Positions 1 to 11,320 of a stretch of DNA of 64,000 nt are shown in pieces. Positions within the stretch are counted from its first letter, which is position 1. Each line of letters begins with the position of its first letter. The translations under genes were made by a program, and so were the position numbers. Source of the stretch: Shewanella dokdonensis (GTDB taxonomy: Bacteria; Pseudomonadota; Gammaproteobacteria; Enterobacterales; Shewanellaceae); assembly GCF_018394335.1 (NCBI RefSeq), contig NZ_CP074572.1, positions 434,001 to 498,000 of the forward strand. Direction: 5' to 3'. The notes under the pieces were generated by a model that saw only the letters and a program-made list of their open reading frames with translations, ran no database searches and was not told the origin of the DNA.

Positions 1-851
1 CAGCGTTTCCAGACAATCCGCCGCAAATGCCGGGCTGATGATATCGACAGATTTCACGCCTTGGCTGGGTAAACTGGCCAGCGTTTCATCGGTATAAGGT
101 GTCAACCAAGGTTCCTTGCCAAAACGCGATTGGAAACAGACCTGCCACTCGGCTTCCGGCAACGCCAGCGCTTGTGCCACCAAGGCGGCGGTGGTCAAAC
201 ACTGCTGTTTGTATGGATCGCCTTCATTGATATAACGTACTGGCACTCCGTGAAAAGAAAACAGCAACTTAGCCGCCTTACCATGCTGCTGCCAGTGGTT
301 ACGAATACTGTCGGCCAGCGCTGCAATATAGCCTGGACGCTCATGGTAATCTTTTACCATCCTTAGCTCTGGAATATTACGGCGCGGTTTTAATGCCGCC
401 GCAACACCATCAAAAACACTGGCAACAGTAGAACAGGAATATTGCGGATATAAGGGCAACACTAGCACTTTATCGACACCAGCGCGTTGCAGTTCATCCA
501 GACCATCGGCCAGTGATGGCGCCCCGTAGCTCATTCCCAAAGCGACGGGAATCGCCAAACCAAGCCTTGAGGCCAACTGATTGGCTAACGCCTGTTGCTG
601 GCGCTGACTGATCACCATTAACGGTGAGCCATCCTGCCACCAAATAGACTGATAGAGTTTGGCGACTTTGGCGGGACGAATGTTAAGAATAATCCCTTGC
701 AAAATGGGCTGCCATTTCCAAGCAGGCAGATCCACAACACGGGGATCGCTCAGAAACTGCTTTAAAAAGCGCGAACAGCGTCTTTGGTTGGCGCAGTGGG
801 TGTCCCGAGATTAACCAGTAAAACGCCAAAAGGTGGATGACTGTGTGACAC
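1..851 (-). CDS. hemH: Ferrochelatase HemH (C-terminus outside window, one frameshift)
   Basis: Inserts ferrous iron into protoporphyrin IX, the last step of heme synthesis. The N-terminus reads GVLLVNLGTP, then FLKQFLSDPRVVDLP, VAKLYQSIWW and LLFSFHGVP, all typical of ferrochelatase; the His of SFHG is the conserved metal-site residue. The start is most likely the GTG at 851, which has AGGA seven bases upstream; an in-frame ATG lies at 875. The frame breaks at an A5 run (764-768, plus strand) where one more A restores RAFLKQFL. About 284 residues are visible and the remaining C-terminus lies left of the window. It follows adk, from which a terminator hairpin separates it. Confidence 0.93.
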
Positions 852-904
852 GGCAAATTCCTGATAAAAAAACATGGCGTCAAGGTAACACCGCTTAAAA
901 CATA

Positions 905-930
905 AAAAAGTCCGCGGATGCGGACTTTTT
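905..930 (-). terminator. Rho-independent terminator after adk
   Basis: An 11-bp stem (905-915 with 920-930) closes on a GGAT loop, with A and T tracts at the two ends, so it could work in both directions. It lies between the adk stop and the hemH start, so hemH probably has its own promoter. Confidence 0.8.
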
Positions 931-959
931 CAATTATGCGAATCGGGTTGGCCGATAGC

Positions 960-1741
<782 letters not shown>

Positions 1742-1778
1742 TTATGGTCACAACGGAAGAATTTGCCAATATTATCAG

Positions 1779-2624
1779 CTAGTACAGCAGACTGTATAAC
1801 TTACGCCGATATTGACCGGCCAGCGCATTTCCCTGCCCCAACGCTGATAACAAGGTCAGCAACTGTTGCTTTACTGCCCCATCACCAATATTCAAATCAT
1901 GCGACAGCGGCGTAAATAACAACGCTAAAGCCTCTTCATCCCGATGTGCTAGATGCAGTGCCGTGGCCAGCTTTTGTAATACTTCCACATCCGCTGGTGA
2001 CGCCTCTAGCGCTTGCTGAAGTGCGCGGATTTCAGGAGTGTCGGCGGCTTTCTCGGCTAGGTCCAGTTGTGACATCAATGAGCTGTAATAACCGTCTTGA
2101 TCTGCCAGTTTAATCGTAGCCAACAGCGTCTTAGCCATTGCCAGATCGCCGCTCGTCAAACAGGCTTCCGCATAGGGCAACGCCACAGCCGCAGTGGCCT
2201 CTTCCGCATAAGCGTCTTTCAGTAATGGCAATGCTGCGGTGGCATCACCTTGCTGCAATAATGCCTTGGCGTCATTTAACTTCAATTCCCAAGCTGCTGG
2301 CAGATGTTTTTGTAGCATCGCCTGGATCTGCTCTCGACTCTGTACGCCAGCAAAGCCATCAATAGGCTGTCCTTGGCTCAGCAATAACGTGGTCGGCAGA
2401 CTACGGATTTGGAAATAAGAAGCTAACTCTAACTGTGTTTCACAGTTAACCGATGCCAACTGCAATTGACCAGGAAAAGCCGCTGCGAGTTGTTCCATCG
2501 TCTGCAGCAATGTCTTGCTTTCCGGCATCTGCGCTGCCCAAAACACCAGAGCAACTAATTGCTGGTTGGAAAGTTCCACCACTTGCTGAATGTTGTCGCG
2601 GGTAAGTTCCATAGTGGTTTCCAT
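1779..2624 (-). CDS. cnoX: Thioredoxin-fold/TPR chaperone of the CnoX (YbbN) family
   Basis: A holdase that in E. coli protects proteins during oxidative and bleach stress and works with GroEL. Residues about 10-115 form a thioredoxin fold (VALVFWAAQMPES, then RSLPTTLLLSQGQPIDGF); the rest is alpha-helical and TPR-like, giving 281 residues. The usual CXXC position reads MPES, so neither active-site cysteine is present. The single Cys in SVNCETQ corresponds to E. coli Cys63. I chose the ATG at 2624 (AGG upstream); a second in-frame ATG is at 2612. It lies between htpG and adk, as in related genomes. Confidence 0.85.
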   Translation of the reverse strand: METTMELTRDNIQQVVELSNQQLVALVFWAAQMPESKTLLQTMEQLAAAFPGQLQLASVNCETQLELASYFQIRSLPTTLLLSQGQPIDGFAGVQSREQIQAMLQKHLPAAWELKLNDAKALLQQGDATAALPLLKDAYAEEATAAVALPYAEACLTSGDLAMAKTLLATIKLADQDGYYSSLMSQLDLAEKAADTPEIRALQQALEASPADVEVLQKLATALHLAHRDEEALALLFTPLSHDLNIGDGAVKQQLLTLLSALGQGNALAGQYRRKLYSLLY

Positions 2625-2697
2625 CGTTGTGCCTGTAATCGTTGTTACAGGCATTCATTCATAAAATCGTTGTGTTTTAAAGCCCGAATAAAATAAG

Positions 2698-2719
2698 AAA
2701 AGGGCCTATTGGCCCTTTT
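2698..2719 (-). terminator. Rho-independent terminator after htpG
   Basis: A 9-bp stem AAAAGGGCC/GGCCCTTTT with a TATT loop sits just past the htpG stop. It has flanking A and T tracts and is probably bidirectional. Confidence 0.85.
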
Positions 2720-2727
2720 CTACCAGA

Positions 2728-4641
2728 TTATTTCAAGCTGTCCAACAGCATCTTGTTGACCAAACCAACGAAAGCGGAAGGATCTGACAAACTGCCTTTT
2801 TCCGACAGCATTGATTGTTGCAGCAATAGATTGCTCCAATCGGCAAAAAGGTTTTCGTCCTGCTCGTCATTCAGACGTTTGACCAAAGGATGCGCCGGGT
2901 TGATTTCAAAAATCGGTTTTACTTCCGGCACAGGTTGACCGGCGGCCTGCATCAGTTTGATCATCTGGGTCGACATTTCACCTTCGCCAACCACTACACA
3001 AGCAGGTGTATCGGTTAGACGAGTGGTAATGCGCACTTCCGTCACCTTGTCACCCAAGGCATCCTTGATACGTTTTACCAGACTTTCAGACTCAGTTGCT
3101 AACTTTTCCTTTTCAGCTTTTTCTTCAGCGTCTTCCAGCTCACCCAGTTCCAGATCGCCCCGGGTCACAGAATGCAGCTGTTTACCTTTATATTCATTGA
3201 GATGATTGATCAACCACTCGTCAATACGGTCAGACAACAGCAGTACTTCTACGCCTTTCTTACGCAATTGCTCCAGATGTGGGCTGTGGGCGGCGGCTTC
3301 GTAGCTGTCAGCCACGATATAGTAAATGTGTTGCTGCCCTTCTTTCATACGCTCAATGTAGGCATCCAACGACACATCTTGCGTAGCATTGTCATTGTGG
3401 GTCGAAGCAAAGCGCAGCAGGCCCGCAATACGTTCTTTATTGCTCCAGTCTTCGGCTGGGCCTTCTTTCAACACTTGGCCGAACTCAGTCCAAAACTGCT
3501 GATATTTTTCGGCATCATCCTGCACCAGTTTTTCCAGCATACTGAGCACACGTTTGGTCAGCGCACTACGCAGTGCCTGAGTGACTTTGTTGTCCTGCAA
3601 AATTTCGCGGGAAACGTTCAGCGGTAAATCGTTAGAATCGATCAAGCCTTTTACGAAACGCAGGTAAGACGGCATAAACTGTTCAGCATCATCCATGATG
3701 AATACCCGCTGTACAAACAGTTTCAGACCGTGTTTGTAGTCACGATTCCATAAATCCCAAGGCGCTTTGGCGGGGATATACAACAGACTGGTGTATTCCT
3801 GTTTGCCTTCCACCCGATTATGGCTCCACAGCAGTGGTTCACTAAAATCATGGGAAATATGTTTGTAAAACTCTTGATACTCTTCGTCGGTGATATCGGA
3901 TTTGTTGCGGTTCCACAGTGCGGTGGCTTTATTCATCACCTGCCAGTGACCTTCAGTGGCCTCAATTTTCTCGCCATCTGGGCCATCGTGCTCAGCGGTA
4001 CCTTCTTGCCACATTTCGACCGGGATAGAGATATGATCTGAGTATTTGGTGATGATGGATTTCAGACGCCAATCATCGGCAAACTCTTTTTCATCTTCAC
4101 GCAGATAAAGGGTAATTTCGGTGCCACGGTTTTGTTTAACAATGTTTTCAACGGTAAAGCTGCCTTCACCGTTAGATTCCCACTGCACCGCATCTTCTGG
4201 TTTGGCACCCGCCGCACGAGTGCGAACGGTAACCTTATCGGCCACGATAAAGGCGGAATAAAAACCCACACCAAACTGACCGATAAGCTGCGAGTCTTTG
4301 GCAGCATCGCCAGACAGGTTTTTGAAGAACTCTGCGGTACCAGACTTAGCAATGGTGCCCAGATGTTCAACCACACTCTCACGGGTCATACCGATCCCGT
4401 TATCGTCAATGGTCACTGTGCCTTTGTCTTTATCGGTGGTGATGCGCACTCGTAGTTCGCCATCGCCTTCGTACAGTGAATCATCTGTCAACGCCAGATA
4501 ACGCAGCTTATCAGCAGCATCTGCGGCGTTTGACACCAGTTCACGCAAGAAAATCTCTTTGTTGGAGTACAAAGAGTGGATCATCAAATGCAAAAGCTGT
4601 TTCACTTCAGCTTGAAAACCAAGAGTTTCTTGTTGTGACAT
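2728..4641 (-). CDS. htpG: Hsp90 chaperone HtpG
   Basis: Cytosolic ATP-dependent Hsp90. At 637 residues it is full length. The N-terminal GHKL ATPase domain shows [18 protein letters not shown] and [11 protein letters not shown]; the middle domain ([18 protein letters not shown]) and C-terminal dimerisation domain follow. AAGGA lies eight bases before the ATG. A sigma-32-type promoter is visible upstream and a terminator follows the stop, so this is probably a single-gene heat-shock transcript. Confidence 0.98.
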   Translation of the reverse strand: MSQQETLGFQAEVKQLLHLMIHSLYSNKEIFLRELVSNAADAADKLRYLALTDDSLYEGDGELRVRITTDKDKGTVTIDDNGIGMTRESVVEHLGTIAKSGTAEFFKNLSGDAAKDSQLIGQFGVGFYSAFIVADKVTVRTRAAGAKPEDAVQWESNGEGSFTVENIVKQNRGTEITLYLREDEKEFADDWRLKSIITKYSDHISIPVEMWQEGTAEHDGPDGEKIEATEGHWQVMNKATALWNRNKSDITDEEYQEFYKHISHDFSEPLLWSHNRVEGKQEYTSLLYIPAKAPWDLWNRDYKHGLKLFVQRVFIMDDAEQFMPSYLRFVKGLIDSNDLPLNVSREILQDNKVTQALRSALTKRVLSMLEKLVQDDAEKYQQFWTEFGQVLKEGPAEDWSNKERIAGLLRFASTHNDNATQDVSLDAYIERMKEGQQHIYYIVADSYEAAAHSPHLEQLRKKGVEVLLLSDRIDEWLINHLNEYKGKQLHSVTRGDLELGELEDAEEKAEKEKLATESESLVKRIKDALGDKVTEVRITTRLTDTPACVVVGEGEMSTQMIKLMQAAGQPVPEVKPIFEINPAHPLVKRLNDEQDENLFADWSNLLLQQSMLSEKGSLSDPSAFVGLVNKMLLDSLK

Positions 4642-4702
4642 GAATAGTTCCTTCGTTTATCGCTAACTAATGGTTAAAACACACCAAATTGGACTGTTAG
4701 TT

Positions 4703-4733
4703 AAGGTGGGGGTCATGAATATTTTTTCAAGGG
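4703..4733 (-). promoter_or_regulatory. Sigma-32 (RpoH) heat-shock promoter for htpG
   Basis: Read on the minus strand, CCCTTGAAA is followed after 11 bases by CCCCCACC. This matches the RpoH -35 (CTTGAAA) and -10 (CCCCATNT) elements, about 65 bases before the htpG start codon. It agrees with the known heat-shock control of htpG. Confidence 0.78.
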
Positions 4734-4756
4734 CTAGGCAATAAAAAGCGACAATT

Positions 4757-4786
4757 GAAAAAACAAAGCCCTGCAATGCAGGGCCT
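4757..4786 (-). terminator. Rho-independent terminator after recR
   Basis: On the minus strand a 7-bp stem GCCCTGC/GCAGGGC with an ATT loop is followed by TTTGTTTTTT. It ends the dnaX-ybaB-recR transcript upstream of htpG. Confidence 0.85.
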
Positions 4787-4824
4787 TGGCAATCCACTTT
4801 TTTAATAAATCTTGATGAATAACA

Positions 4825-5424
4825 TTACAACGGCAGTCGCCCGTTAAACGACAATGCCAGTGTGGTGCTGTCAACATACTCCAGTTCGCCACCTACCGGC
4901 ACGCCGTGCGCAATCCGGCTGACATTGACTTGATAGCGATGGGCAATATCGGCAATGAAATGGGCGGTGGCATCGCCTTCAACCGTGGGATTAGTCGCCA
5001 GGATCAGCTCGTTGATTTCACCGCTGGCGAGGTGCTGTTCCAGCAGCGCCAGACCTAACTCTTCGGGGCCAATGCCATCTAATGGCGATAGATGCCCCAG
5101 CAGCACAAAATAACGCCCACTGTAATGGCCGCCAGCCTCGATAGCCAACACATCAGCCGGGGTTTCTACCACACAGATGGTATCGGCATGACCACGTTTG
5201 GCACTGCCACAAATCGGACACAATGACTCTTCGGTAAAGGTGCGACAGGACTGACAATGACCGACCTCTTTCATTGCTTTATCTAGGGCTTCCGCCAGTT
5301 GCAAACCAGATTTACGCTCTCGCTCCAGCAACTGAAACGCCATCCGCTGTGCCGACTTAGGGCCAACACCTGGTAGGCAACGCAATGACTGGATAAGCTC
5401 ATCCACCAATGGACTGAATTTCAT
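4825..5424 (-). CDS. recR: Recombination mediator RecR
   Basis: RecFOR-pathway protein that helps load RecA on gapped DNA. It has 199 residues: an N-terminal helix-hairpin-helix ([14 protein letters not shown]), a four-Cys zinc finger ([16 protein letters not shown], about residues 57-72) and a Toprim domain ([25 protein letters not shown]). It lies downstream of dnaX and ybaB, the standard order, and ends at a terminator. Confidence 0.97.
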   Translation of the reverse strand: MKFSPLVDELIQSLRCLPGVGPKSAQRMAFQLLERERKSGLQLAEALDKAMKEVGHCQSCRTFTEESLCPICGSAKRGHADTICVVETPADVLAIEAGGHYSGRYFVLLGHLSPLDGIGPEELGLALLEQHLASGEINELILATNPTVEGDATAHFIADIAHRYQVNVSRIAHGVPVGGELEYVDSTTLALSFNGRLPL

Positions 5425-5443
5425 TGTTAATCCGCCATTGGGC

Positions 5444-5773
5444 TCAGAATGGTAGTTTCATGCCAGGAGGTAGCTGCATACCGCCGGTCACTTGTGCCAT
5501 TTTCTCTTTTTGGTTTTCTTCTACGCGCCGAGCCGCATCATTACAGGCGGCAGCGATGAGATCTTCCAGCATCTCTTTATCGTCTTCTAGCAGACCGGGA
5601 TCAATTTCTACCTTACGCACGTTGTGGTTACCCGTCATGGTCACTTTCACCAGGCCAGCACCTGACTCACCGGTGACTTCCATGCGAGCAATCTCTTCCT
5701 GCACTTTGGCCATACGTTCTTGCATCATCTGGGCCTGCTTCATCAGGTTGCCCATTCCACCTTTTCCAAACAT
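5444..5773 (-). CDS. ybaB: YbaB/EbfC nucleoid-associated protein
   Basis: Small DNA-binding protein of 109 residues that in other bacteria binds DNA as a dimer. It begins [21 protein letters not shown] and carries the family core [19 protein letters not shown], ending in a proline-rich tail. It lies between dnaX and recR and is probably co-transcribed with them, with only 19 bases before recR. Confidence 0.95.
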   Translation of the reverse strand: MFGKGGMGNLMKQAQMMQERMAKVQEEIARMEVTGESGAGLVKVTMTGNHNVRKVEIDPGLLEDDKEMLEDLIAAACNDAARRVEENQKEKMAQVTGGMQLPPGMKLPF

Positions 5774-5876
5774 AACGTTATCTCTTCAATTAACAGTGAG
5801 TGACAGGTTAAAGTTCGCTGATCTTACCCAAATAATCGTGCTTGGCAATCCATAGCTTGACACAAACCGAGTTGCA

Positions 5877-8447
5877 TCACTGCGGTAGTTGCCCATCTGG
5901 AATAAGTGCCGTTTTTTGCGCCAGTTGTTCAGGGTTGTAACTCAAGGAGTCAGGTTCCAACCTTGCGCCCATATGCTGCGTTAACCAACGCACCTTGTCA
6001 TCGGCCAGTAATTTCTCTTCGGCATGAGCCAATAACTCTTTTTAAAACGCTGGCGGATCTCTTGCGGTGTCTCACGCGCAGCGTCATTGCCGACATTGAA
6101 TGCCACCGTTATCGGGTGCTGTAAGGCGTCCTGCAAGGCTTGCTGTAATTGGTCAATGGCCGCTGCGGCAGCCAGATGTTTCTGATCGGGTTTGAGTAAC
6201 AACAGACACTGCTCACCCAATGACAAACATACAGCATTAGCCGCCAGTTGCCGAACACGACCGCGGATGGGCAATGAAGATATCAGCTTATACCAACCTA
6301 AATCCGCCGGGTTACCTTCAGGCGGTTTGATGCTCATAGTTGCGGGCGAAACCTGTGCAGAAGTGTCAGCAGTGTCCGTCATGGTGACGGCGGCATGCGA
6401 AACCACTGTGGGCGTTGGGGAGCCGCTTGGCGCTGCCGCTGCAATATTTGCGGTAACAGGCGTTGCAGCTAATGCGGCCTCAGGGGTTGGCGGCTCCGCT
6501 AGCTTTGCTAACTCAAAGGCCGACATTGCTTGCTCATCAGACGGCTGTGCGGCCCATTCGCTTTCGCTATAGAACGAGAGCGCTGAGCTATCATCAGGTA
6601 ATGAGGCATCAGGCAATGAAGCATCTGGTAATGAAAAGTCTGCTACTGACTCATCAAGCGGTGGTTCATCAAGTAATGACTCATTAGACAGTGGCTCATC
6701 AGGCAAGTCCTCCGCCTCACTAGGCGCAACGATGGCGGTGGCGGCTATCTCGGCAGCCACTGAATTCTTTGAAGGACGGTCTTTTAGCGGGATTTCAGCG
6801 TTTTTTTGAGGCAGCGTCGCTATGACGCTCTGGCATATTGACGGGTTCATCATCAGCTGCCAGCGCATCGATGTCCTGTAGCAATTGCTCTCTGGTGGCT
6901 AAAACCTGCTCGAGCAACTCATCGCCAAACAGTGCTGTCGCAGCCGTTGTTTGCGGTTCATCAACCCATTCAGTTGCTTGCGGATGGGGCTCGGCAGCAA
7001 ACATATCGCTGGTCAGCTCGTCCCGAAAGGGCACTTCGGCTTCTGCCTCATCCTCAGTTGCGGTTTCCTCCGCCAGTTCCGCTGACGGATACTGATGCCC
7101 CAAGCTTTCTGCCTGAGACAAAATCAGCGTTTGTTCGGCAACGCATGCCGTATCCTCGTCGTCATCAACTGGCTCACGCGGCATATGCGCTGCCACCGGA
7201 CTCGGTTCAGCGTTGACCGCTACAGAAGTGTCGATGGAAGGGTTAGCATTGAGGTTATCGGCTGATTGAGGTAATGCTGGCACCGCTTGTACGGGTGTCA
7301 TTTCCGCCGCCGTTAACACGGGTTTATCGGCATGAGTAGCCGTGCTTTGCCAGCGCTTTGGTGGCGTTTCAGGGACAAAAGCAACCGCCCGTAACAACGC
7401 CATCTCCAAGCCAGACTTAGGATCTGGCGCAAACGGCAGATCCTTGCGCCCTTGTAACAATAGCTGGTAATAAAGTTGAACCTGCTCAGCAGCAAGCTGC
7501 TCAGCAAATTCCTGAATTTGAGTGGCATATAATGACAGTTGTGCCGCCGCAGGAGCGAACTGTGTCAGCGTGATCTGGTGCAACAGTTCCAATAAGCTGC
7601 GCAGAACTTCATTGGCATCGGCCCCAAAGGCCAAAATACGGTCAGCTTCCTGTAACAAGGGGGCGATATCGGCTTGAACCAGTGCCTGTAGCAGAGAAAT
7701 CACCTGCCGCTCATCAATTGCGCCCAGCATGGTCTGCACTTGTTGCAGTTTGATCTGCCCGGCACCAAAAGCAATCGCCTGATCGGTCAGGCTTAACGCA
7801 TCACGCATACTGCCATTGGCAGCTTTGGCTAGCAATGCCAGTGCCGATGGTTCAAACGGTAAGGCTTCTTCAGTGACAATATGTTGTAACTGTTTGGCAA
7901 TTTCGTCTTGGGTCAGACTCTTCAGATTGAATTGCAGACAACGCGATAACACAGTGACTGGCAATTTTTGCGGATCGGTCGTCGCCAGCAAAAACTTCAC
8001 ATGTTCTGGCGGTTCTTCCAAGGTTTTGAGCAGTGCGTTAAAACTGCTGCGTGACAGCATGTGCACTTCGTCAATCAGATAAACTTTAAAACGGCCACGG
8101 GTTGGACGATATTGCACATTGTCCAGCAGCTCTCGGGTGTCATCCACTTTGGTGCGGGACGCGGCATCCACTTCAATCAGATCAACAAACCGCCCCTGGG
8201 CGATTTCCTGACAGGCGCTGCATTTTCCGCAGGGAGTTGCGGTAATTCCCTGTTCGCAGTTAAGCCCCTTGGCAAACAGGCGCGCCAGACTGGTTTTCCC
8301 CACGCCGCGAGTACCGGTAAACAGATAGGCGTGATGCAGACGTTGCTGGCTTAAGGCGTTGGTCAGTGCGTGCAGTACATGAGACTGCCCAACCACCTGT
8401 TCAAAACTGGCAGGTCGCCACTTTCGGGCTAATACCTGATAGGACAT
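5877..8447 (-). CDS. dnaX: DNA polymerase III subunits tau/gamma (two frame changes)
   Basis: Clamp-loader ATPase. The N-terminus shows Walker A GTRGVGKTS, a zinc-binding set (CEQGITATPCGKCSAC) and LIDEVHMLS/LSRCLQF motifs, followed by a long acidic Pro/Ala-rich linker and a tau C-terminal domain (RGRVRQLAANAV, RETPQEIRQRF). The first frame gives a 550-residue gamma-like product that stops at 6795, directly after an A7 run (plus-strand T7, 6801-6807). The tau frame resumes only if one A is removed or skipped. A second break, a T5 run at 6039-6043, is a one-base loss like the others in this window. The restored tau is about 857 residues and ends at 5877. The linker (about 6590-6700) repeats LPDASLPD-type units. 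Confidence 0.93.
6795..6807 (-). other. dnaX A7 slippage candidate with adjacent stop
   Basis: On the coding strand the frame reads TCA AAA AAA CGC TGA: seven A's and then a stop one codon later. Continuing into tau needs one A fewer (RNA polymerase slippage) or a +1/-2 shift. The -1 frame used in E. coli dnaX stops after five codons here. The design resembles slippage-based gamma/tau production, but one wrongly added base would look the same. Confidence 0.45.
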
Positions 8448-8567
8448 GTAACTCCCCAGAATAGCTTTACATTCATTTTACGGGAGCAAGCTCCACGGAT
8501 CGCCAAACAATAACATGTGCCAATCTGACATGCTACCCGGGCGATCCGGGACCGGGAACAAAAGAGA

Positions 8568-9119
8568 TTATTCTCCTGCAAATTCACACAGTTTCAATAC
8601 TTCTAACCCTTGTGACTGTAAGCGATTTTCACCACCAATATCCGGCAAGGAAATCACAAACGCCGCATGGCTGACTTCACCACCAAGACGGCGGATCAGT
8701 TTTACTGTGGCTTCAATAGTGCCACCGGTTGCGAGCAGATCATCAACCACCAGCACCTTGTCTTCAGGCACAATCGCATCAACGTGCATTTCCAGCGTAT
8801 CGTGGCCATATTCCAATTCATAGGTTTCAGAAATGGTGGCGCGAGGCAATTTGCCAGGTTTACGCACAGGGACAAAACCCACACCTAATTCCAGCGCTAA
8901 TGGCGCCCCAAACAGAAAACCGCGGGCTTCGGTGCCGACTACTTTGGTAAAACCAAAGTCTTTGTAGTGTTCAACAAAGGCACGGATAGTGGTCTGATAG
9001 GCAATTGGATCTTCCAGTAGACTGGTCACATCGCGAAACAGAATTCCGGCTTTCGGGTAGTCAGGAATAGTTTTAATGCTTTGCTTAATCAGCGCTAAGC
9101 TGTCGGGGTTAATAGCCAT
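8568..9119 (-). CDS. apt: Adenine phosphoribosyltransferase
   Basis: Makes AMP from adenine and PRPP (purine salvage). It has 183 residues, the E. coli length. The PRPP-binding loop is [13 protein letters not shown], with [14 protein letters not shown] and RKPGKLP also conserved. I chose the ATG at 9119 (MAINPDS) because a longer in-frame start at 9173 lies inside a terminator hairpin. It lies upstream of dnaX with a 120-base gap. Confidence 0.96.
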   Translation of the reverse strand: MAINPDSLALIKQSIKTIPDYPKAGILFRDVTSLLEDPIAYQTTIRAFVEHYKDFGFTKVVGTEARGFLFGAPLALELGVGFVPVRKPGKLPRATISETYELEYGHDTLEMHVDAIVPEDKVLVVDDLLATGGTIEATVKLIRRLGGEVSHAAFVISLPDIGGENRLQSQGLEVLKLCEFAGE

Positions 9120-9162
9120 AGTTTCAGTACTTAATTTCCCGGAATATACCGGCTCATACAAC

Positions 9163-9185
9163 AAAAAGTCCACACCAAGGTGGAC
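9163..9185 (-). terminator. Rho-independent terminator after the DUF454 gene
   Basis: On the minus strand a 6-bp stem GTCCAC/GTGGAC with a six-base loop is followed by TTTTTGTTG. It separates the DUF454 gene from apt. Confidence 0.7.
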
Positions 9186-9273
9186 CGCGTTTCTAAATCC
9201 GGCTAAAGCTTAAGCCCCTTTGTTGTCAGTTGCAACAGCGATTATCCGATTGTGTGTCGCATCGCAATATCAC

Positions 9274-9669
9274 TTATTCAGCGCGATAGGCCGTGGCTTT
9301 TTCAGTCGCGGGAATAACCGGGAGTCGCCATAAAAAAATTATCAGTATCATACAGATAATTGCCAAAAGCAGTTTCAACCACCCCCAAGATACTAACCAG
9401 ATACTCAAGCTAAAACTGGCGAGAGTCATCAGCAACGCCCGACGTTTTAACGGCAAACGCAACCCTCGCTGTTGATGCCAATCGTTCAATGCTTGAGCAA
9501 ACCACGGATGTTGGTGTAGCCAATGGTGCAGTGCCGGGCTGGAACGGGCGAAACAAAACCCCGCCAACAGCACAAAAGGCACAGTTGGCAGCAGCGGTAA
9601 CACAATTCCAGCCATTCCTAACAGCAGGCTGACAATCCCTAATCCCAGTAATACACTGCGTTTTATCAT
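9274..9669 (-). CDS. ybaN: DUF454 (YbaN-like) inner-membrane protein
   Basis: A 131-residue membrane protein with two hydrophobic regions (about residues 5-40 and 80-115). The conserved LPLLPTVPFVLLAGFCFARSS region identifies DUF454. Function is unknown. It is found next to apt in E. coli as well, which supports the name. It is divergent from dusC. Confidence 0.85.
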   Translation of the reverse strand: MIKRSVLLGLGIVSLLLGMAGIVLPLLPTVPFVLLAGFCFARSSPALHHWLHQHPWFAQALNDWHQQRGLRLPLKRRALLMTLASFSLSIWLVSWGWLKLLLAIICMILIIFLWRLPVIPATEKATAYRAE

Positions 9670-9837
9670 AGGCTTGCAATAACAATAATTCTCATTTGGT
9701 TGCTATCTTAACAACCCTCCGCGCCATAGCAAAGAATCGTGGCGAAGTGCCAATCCACCACATACGGAAACCCTTTCAGAAAGCCGCCACAATCAGGTAA
9801 AATGCGCGCCTTTATCTGTGTTGTGGAACAAGCCAAC

Positions 9838-10770
9838 GTGAGAGTCATTCTGGCCCCGATGGAAGGGGTGGTCGATCATATGATGCGGGAACTGTTGTCC
9901 GCCATTAATCCCTACGATTTGATGGTGACAGAGTTTATCCGCGTGGTGGATCAATTATTACCAGAGAAAGTCTTTTTGCGGATGTGCCCAGAGCTGAATA
10001 ATGCCGGGTTTACCCAAAGCGGCACCCCTGTGAGGGTTCAGCTACTGGGGCAGGAACCCGACTGGATGGCCGAGAATGCTATTCGCGCTATCCAGCTCGG
10101 CTCGCACGGTGTTGATGCCAACTTTGGTTGCCCCGCGAAAATGGTCAACCGTAGTAAAGGCGGCGCGGTATTACTGCAATACCCGGAACAAATCCATTGT
10201 ATAGTGCAGGCCATGCGCCAAGCCGTCCCTGAAAAATACCCGGTCACCGCCAAAATCCGCCTGGGTTATGAAGACAAGAGCCTGTTCATGGAAAATGCCC
10301 TGGCAATTTATGAAGCTGGTGCCACTGAATTAGCCGTCCATGCCCGGAGTAAAGTGGATGGCTACCGCCCACCCGCCTACTGGGAATACATCGCCGAGAT
10401 CCGCCAGCGGTTACCAATCCCTGTCATCGCCAACGGTGAGATCTGGAACCGCGAAGATGCGGTACGCTGTATGTCACAAACGGGGTGTGACAGCATCATG
10501 GTGGGACGCGGAGCCATCACCATGCCCAATTTGGCGGCACACATCAAAAATAATGATGCGCCCTATAGCTGGCAGCAAACGCTGGCGCTGCTGATGGAAT
10601 ATACCCGCCAACAACAGTGCCAACCCCGCAACGATTATTTTCCCGGTCGAATCAAACAATGGTTCAGTTATCTGAATCGGCAGTACGACCAAGCAGACAC
10701 GCTATTTCGCGAACTGCGGCTACACAAAACCACTGATGCTGTCGTTGCCGTGTTAGCAAACGCCGCCTGA
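9838..10770 (+). CDS. dusC: tRNA-dihydrouridine(16) synthase DusC
   Basis: Flavin-dependent enzyme that reduces uridine 16 in tRNA. It starts VILAPMEGVVD and has the active-site segment FGCPAKMVNRSKGGA with its catalytic Cys, plus VIANGEIW and VGRGAI for FMN binding. I chose the GTG at 9838 because the protein then begins MRVILAPMEG, like E. coli DusC. The frame extends further upstream without homology. Length is 310 residues. Confidence 0.92.
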   Translation: MRVILAPMEGVVDHMMRELLSAINPYDLMVTEFIRVVDQLLPEKVFLRMCPELNNAGFTQSGTPVRVQLLGQEPDWMAENAIRAIQLGSHGVDANFGCPAKMVNRSKGGAVLLQYPEQIHCIVQAMRQAVPEKYPVTAKIRLGYEDKSLFMENALAIYEAGATELAVHARSKVDGYRPPAYWEYIAEIRQRLPIPVIANGEIWNREDAVRCMSQTGCDSIMVGRGAITMPNLAAHIKNNDAPYSWQQTLALLMEYTRQQQCQPRNDYFPGRIKQWFSYLNRQYDQADTLFRELRLHKTTDAVVAVLANAA

Positions 10771-10908
10771 ACACCACTCTTTGTTGTTGTAAACCTTGCT
10801 TTTGACCGACATCACGGGAAATCTCAAGCGGATTTGATCCGCATCATAGTTGACCAACCATTGCCAATTAGACTAATAGGCTCATAAGCAAGCAAAAGGC
10901 GGTATAGA

Positions 10909-11247
10909 GTGAGTGGTTCCCTGATCAGACAACGATTGTCTGCAATTGAGATGGATCTCAGAGTCGCAATCACAGAGCTTAACGCTGACTGGGCAGATTG
11001 GCCTGTAAGCAAGATCATTGATGCCATGGTGGATGCCGAGTTGTGTCATCATCCGCTGTACAATAGGCTCAATCGATTAGATGCGGCACAGTGTCAGTTA
11101 GATCTCGGGCTTTATGGCTTATGTGCCGATTGTGAAAATGAGATAGAAGCAGAACGCTTGGCTAAGGATCCAACAGAACAGCGATGCCAGCGCTGCTCGG
11201 AGCAATATGCCCATGAGCATCGTCAGGAATTGCGACTGAGTCATTAA
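10909..11247 (+). CDS. DksA/TraR-type zinc-finger protein
   Basis: A 112-residue protein ending in a DksA/TraR C4 zinc finger (CADCENEIEAERLAKDPTEQ then CQRC). The N-terminus forms a helix-rich segment, but I see no clear DksA-like DXXDXA tip, so control of RNA polymerase is only inferred from the family. It starts at GTG 10909 with AAAGGCGG upstream. It is a single gene between dusC and the convergent ndk. Confidence 0.75.
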   Translation: MSGSLIRQRLSAIEMDLRVAITELNADWADWPVSKIIDAMVDAELCHHPLYNRLNRLDAAQCQLDLGLYGLCADCENEIEAERLAKDPTEQRCQRCSEQYAHEHRQELRLSH

Positions 11248-11277
11248 CCCACATGGTCATGACGTTCCCCAACAACC

Positions 11278-11302
11278 AAAAAGGCGCCCAAAGGCGCCTT
11301 TT
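11278..11302. terminator. Bidirectional terminator between the DksA-like gene and ndk
   Basis: The stem AAAAGGCGCC/GGCGCCTTTT with a CAAA loop lies between two convergent genes and has A and T tracts on both sides. Confidence 0.85.
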
Positions 11303-11320
11303 ATTTAGCTAACGTAGCAA

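Noticed and set aside
5981..6868. A separate acidic-repeat protein
   Set aside because: This frame is the tau linker and C-terminal domain of dnaX, not an independent gene.
9120..9173. Longer start of apt at 9173
   Set aside because: The extra codons overlap a terminator hairpin and have no similarity to Apt N-termini.
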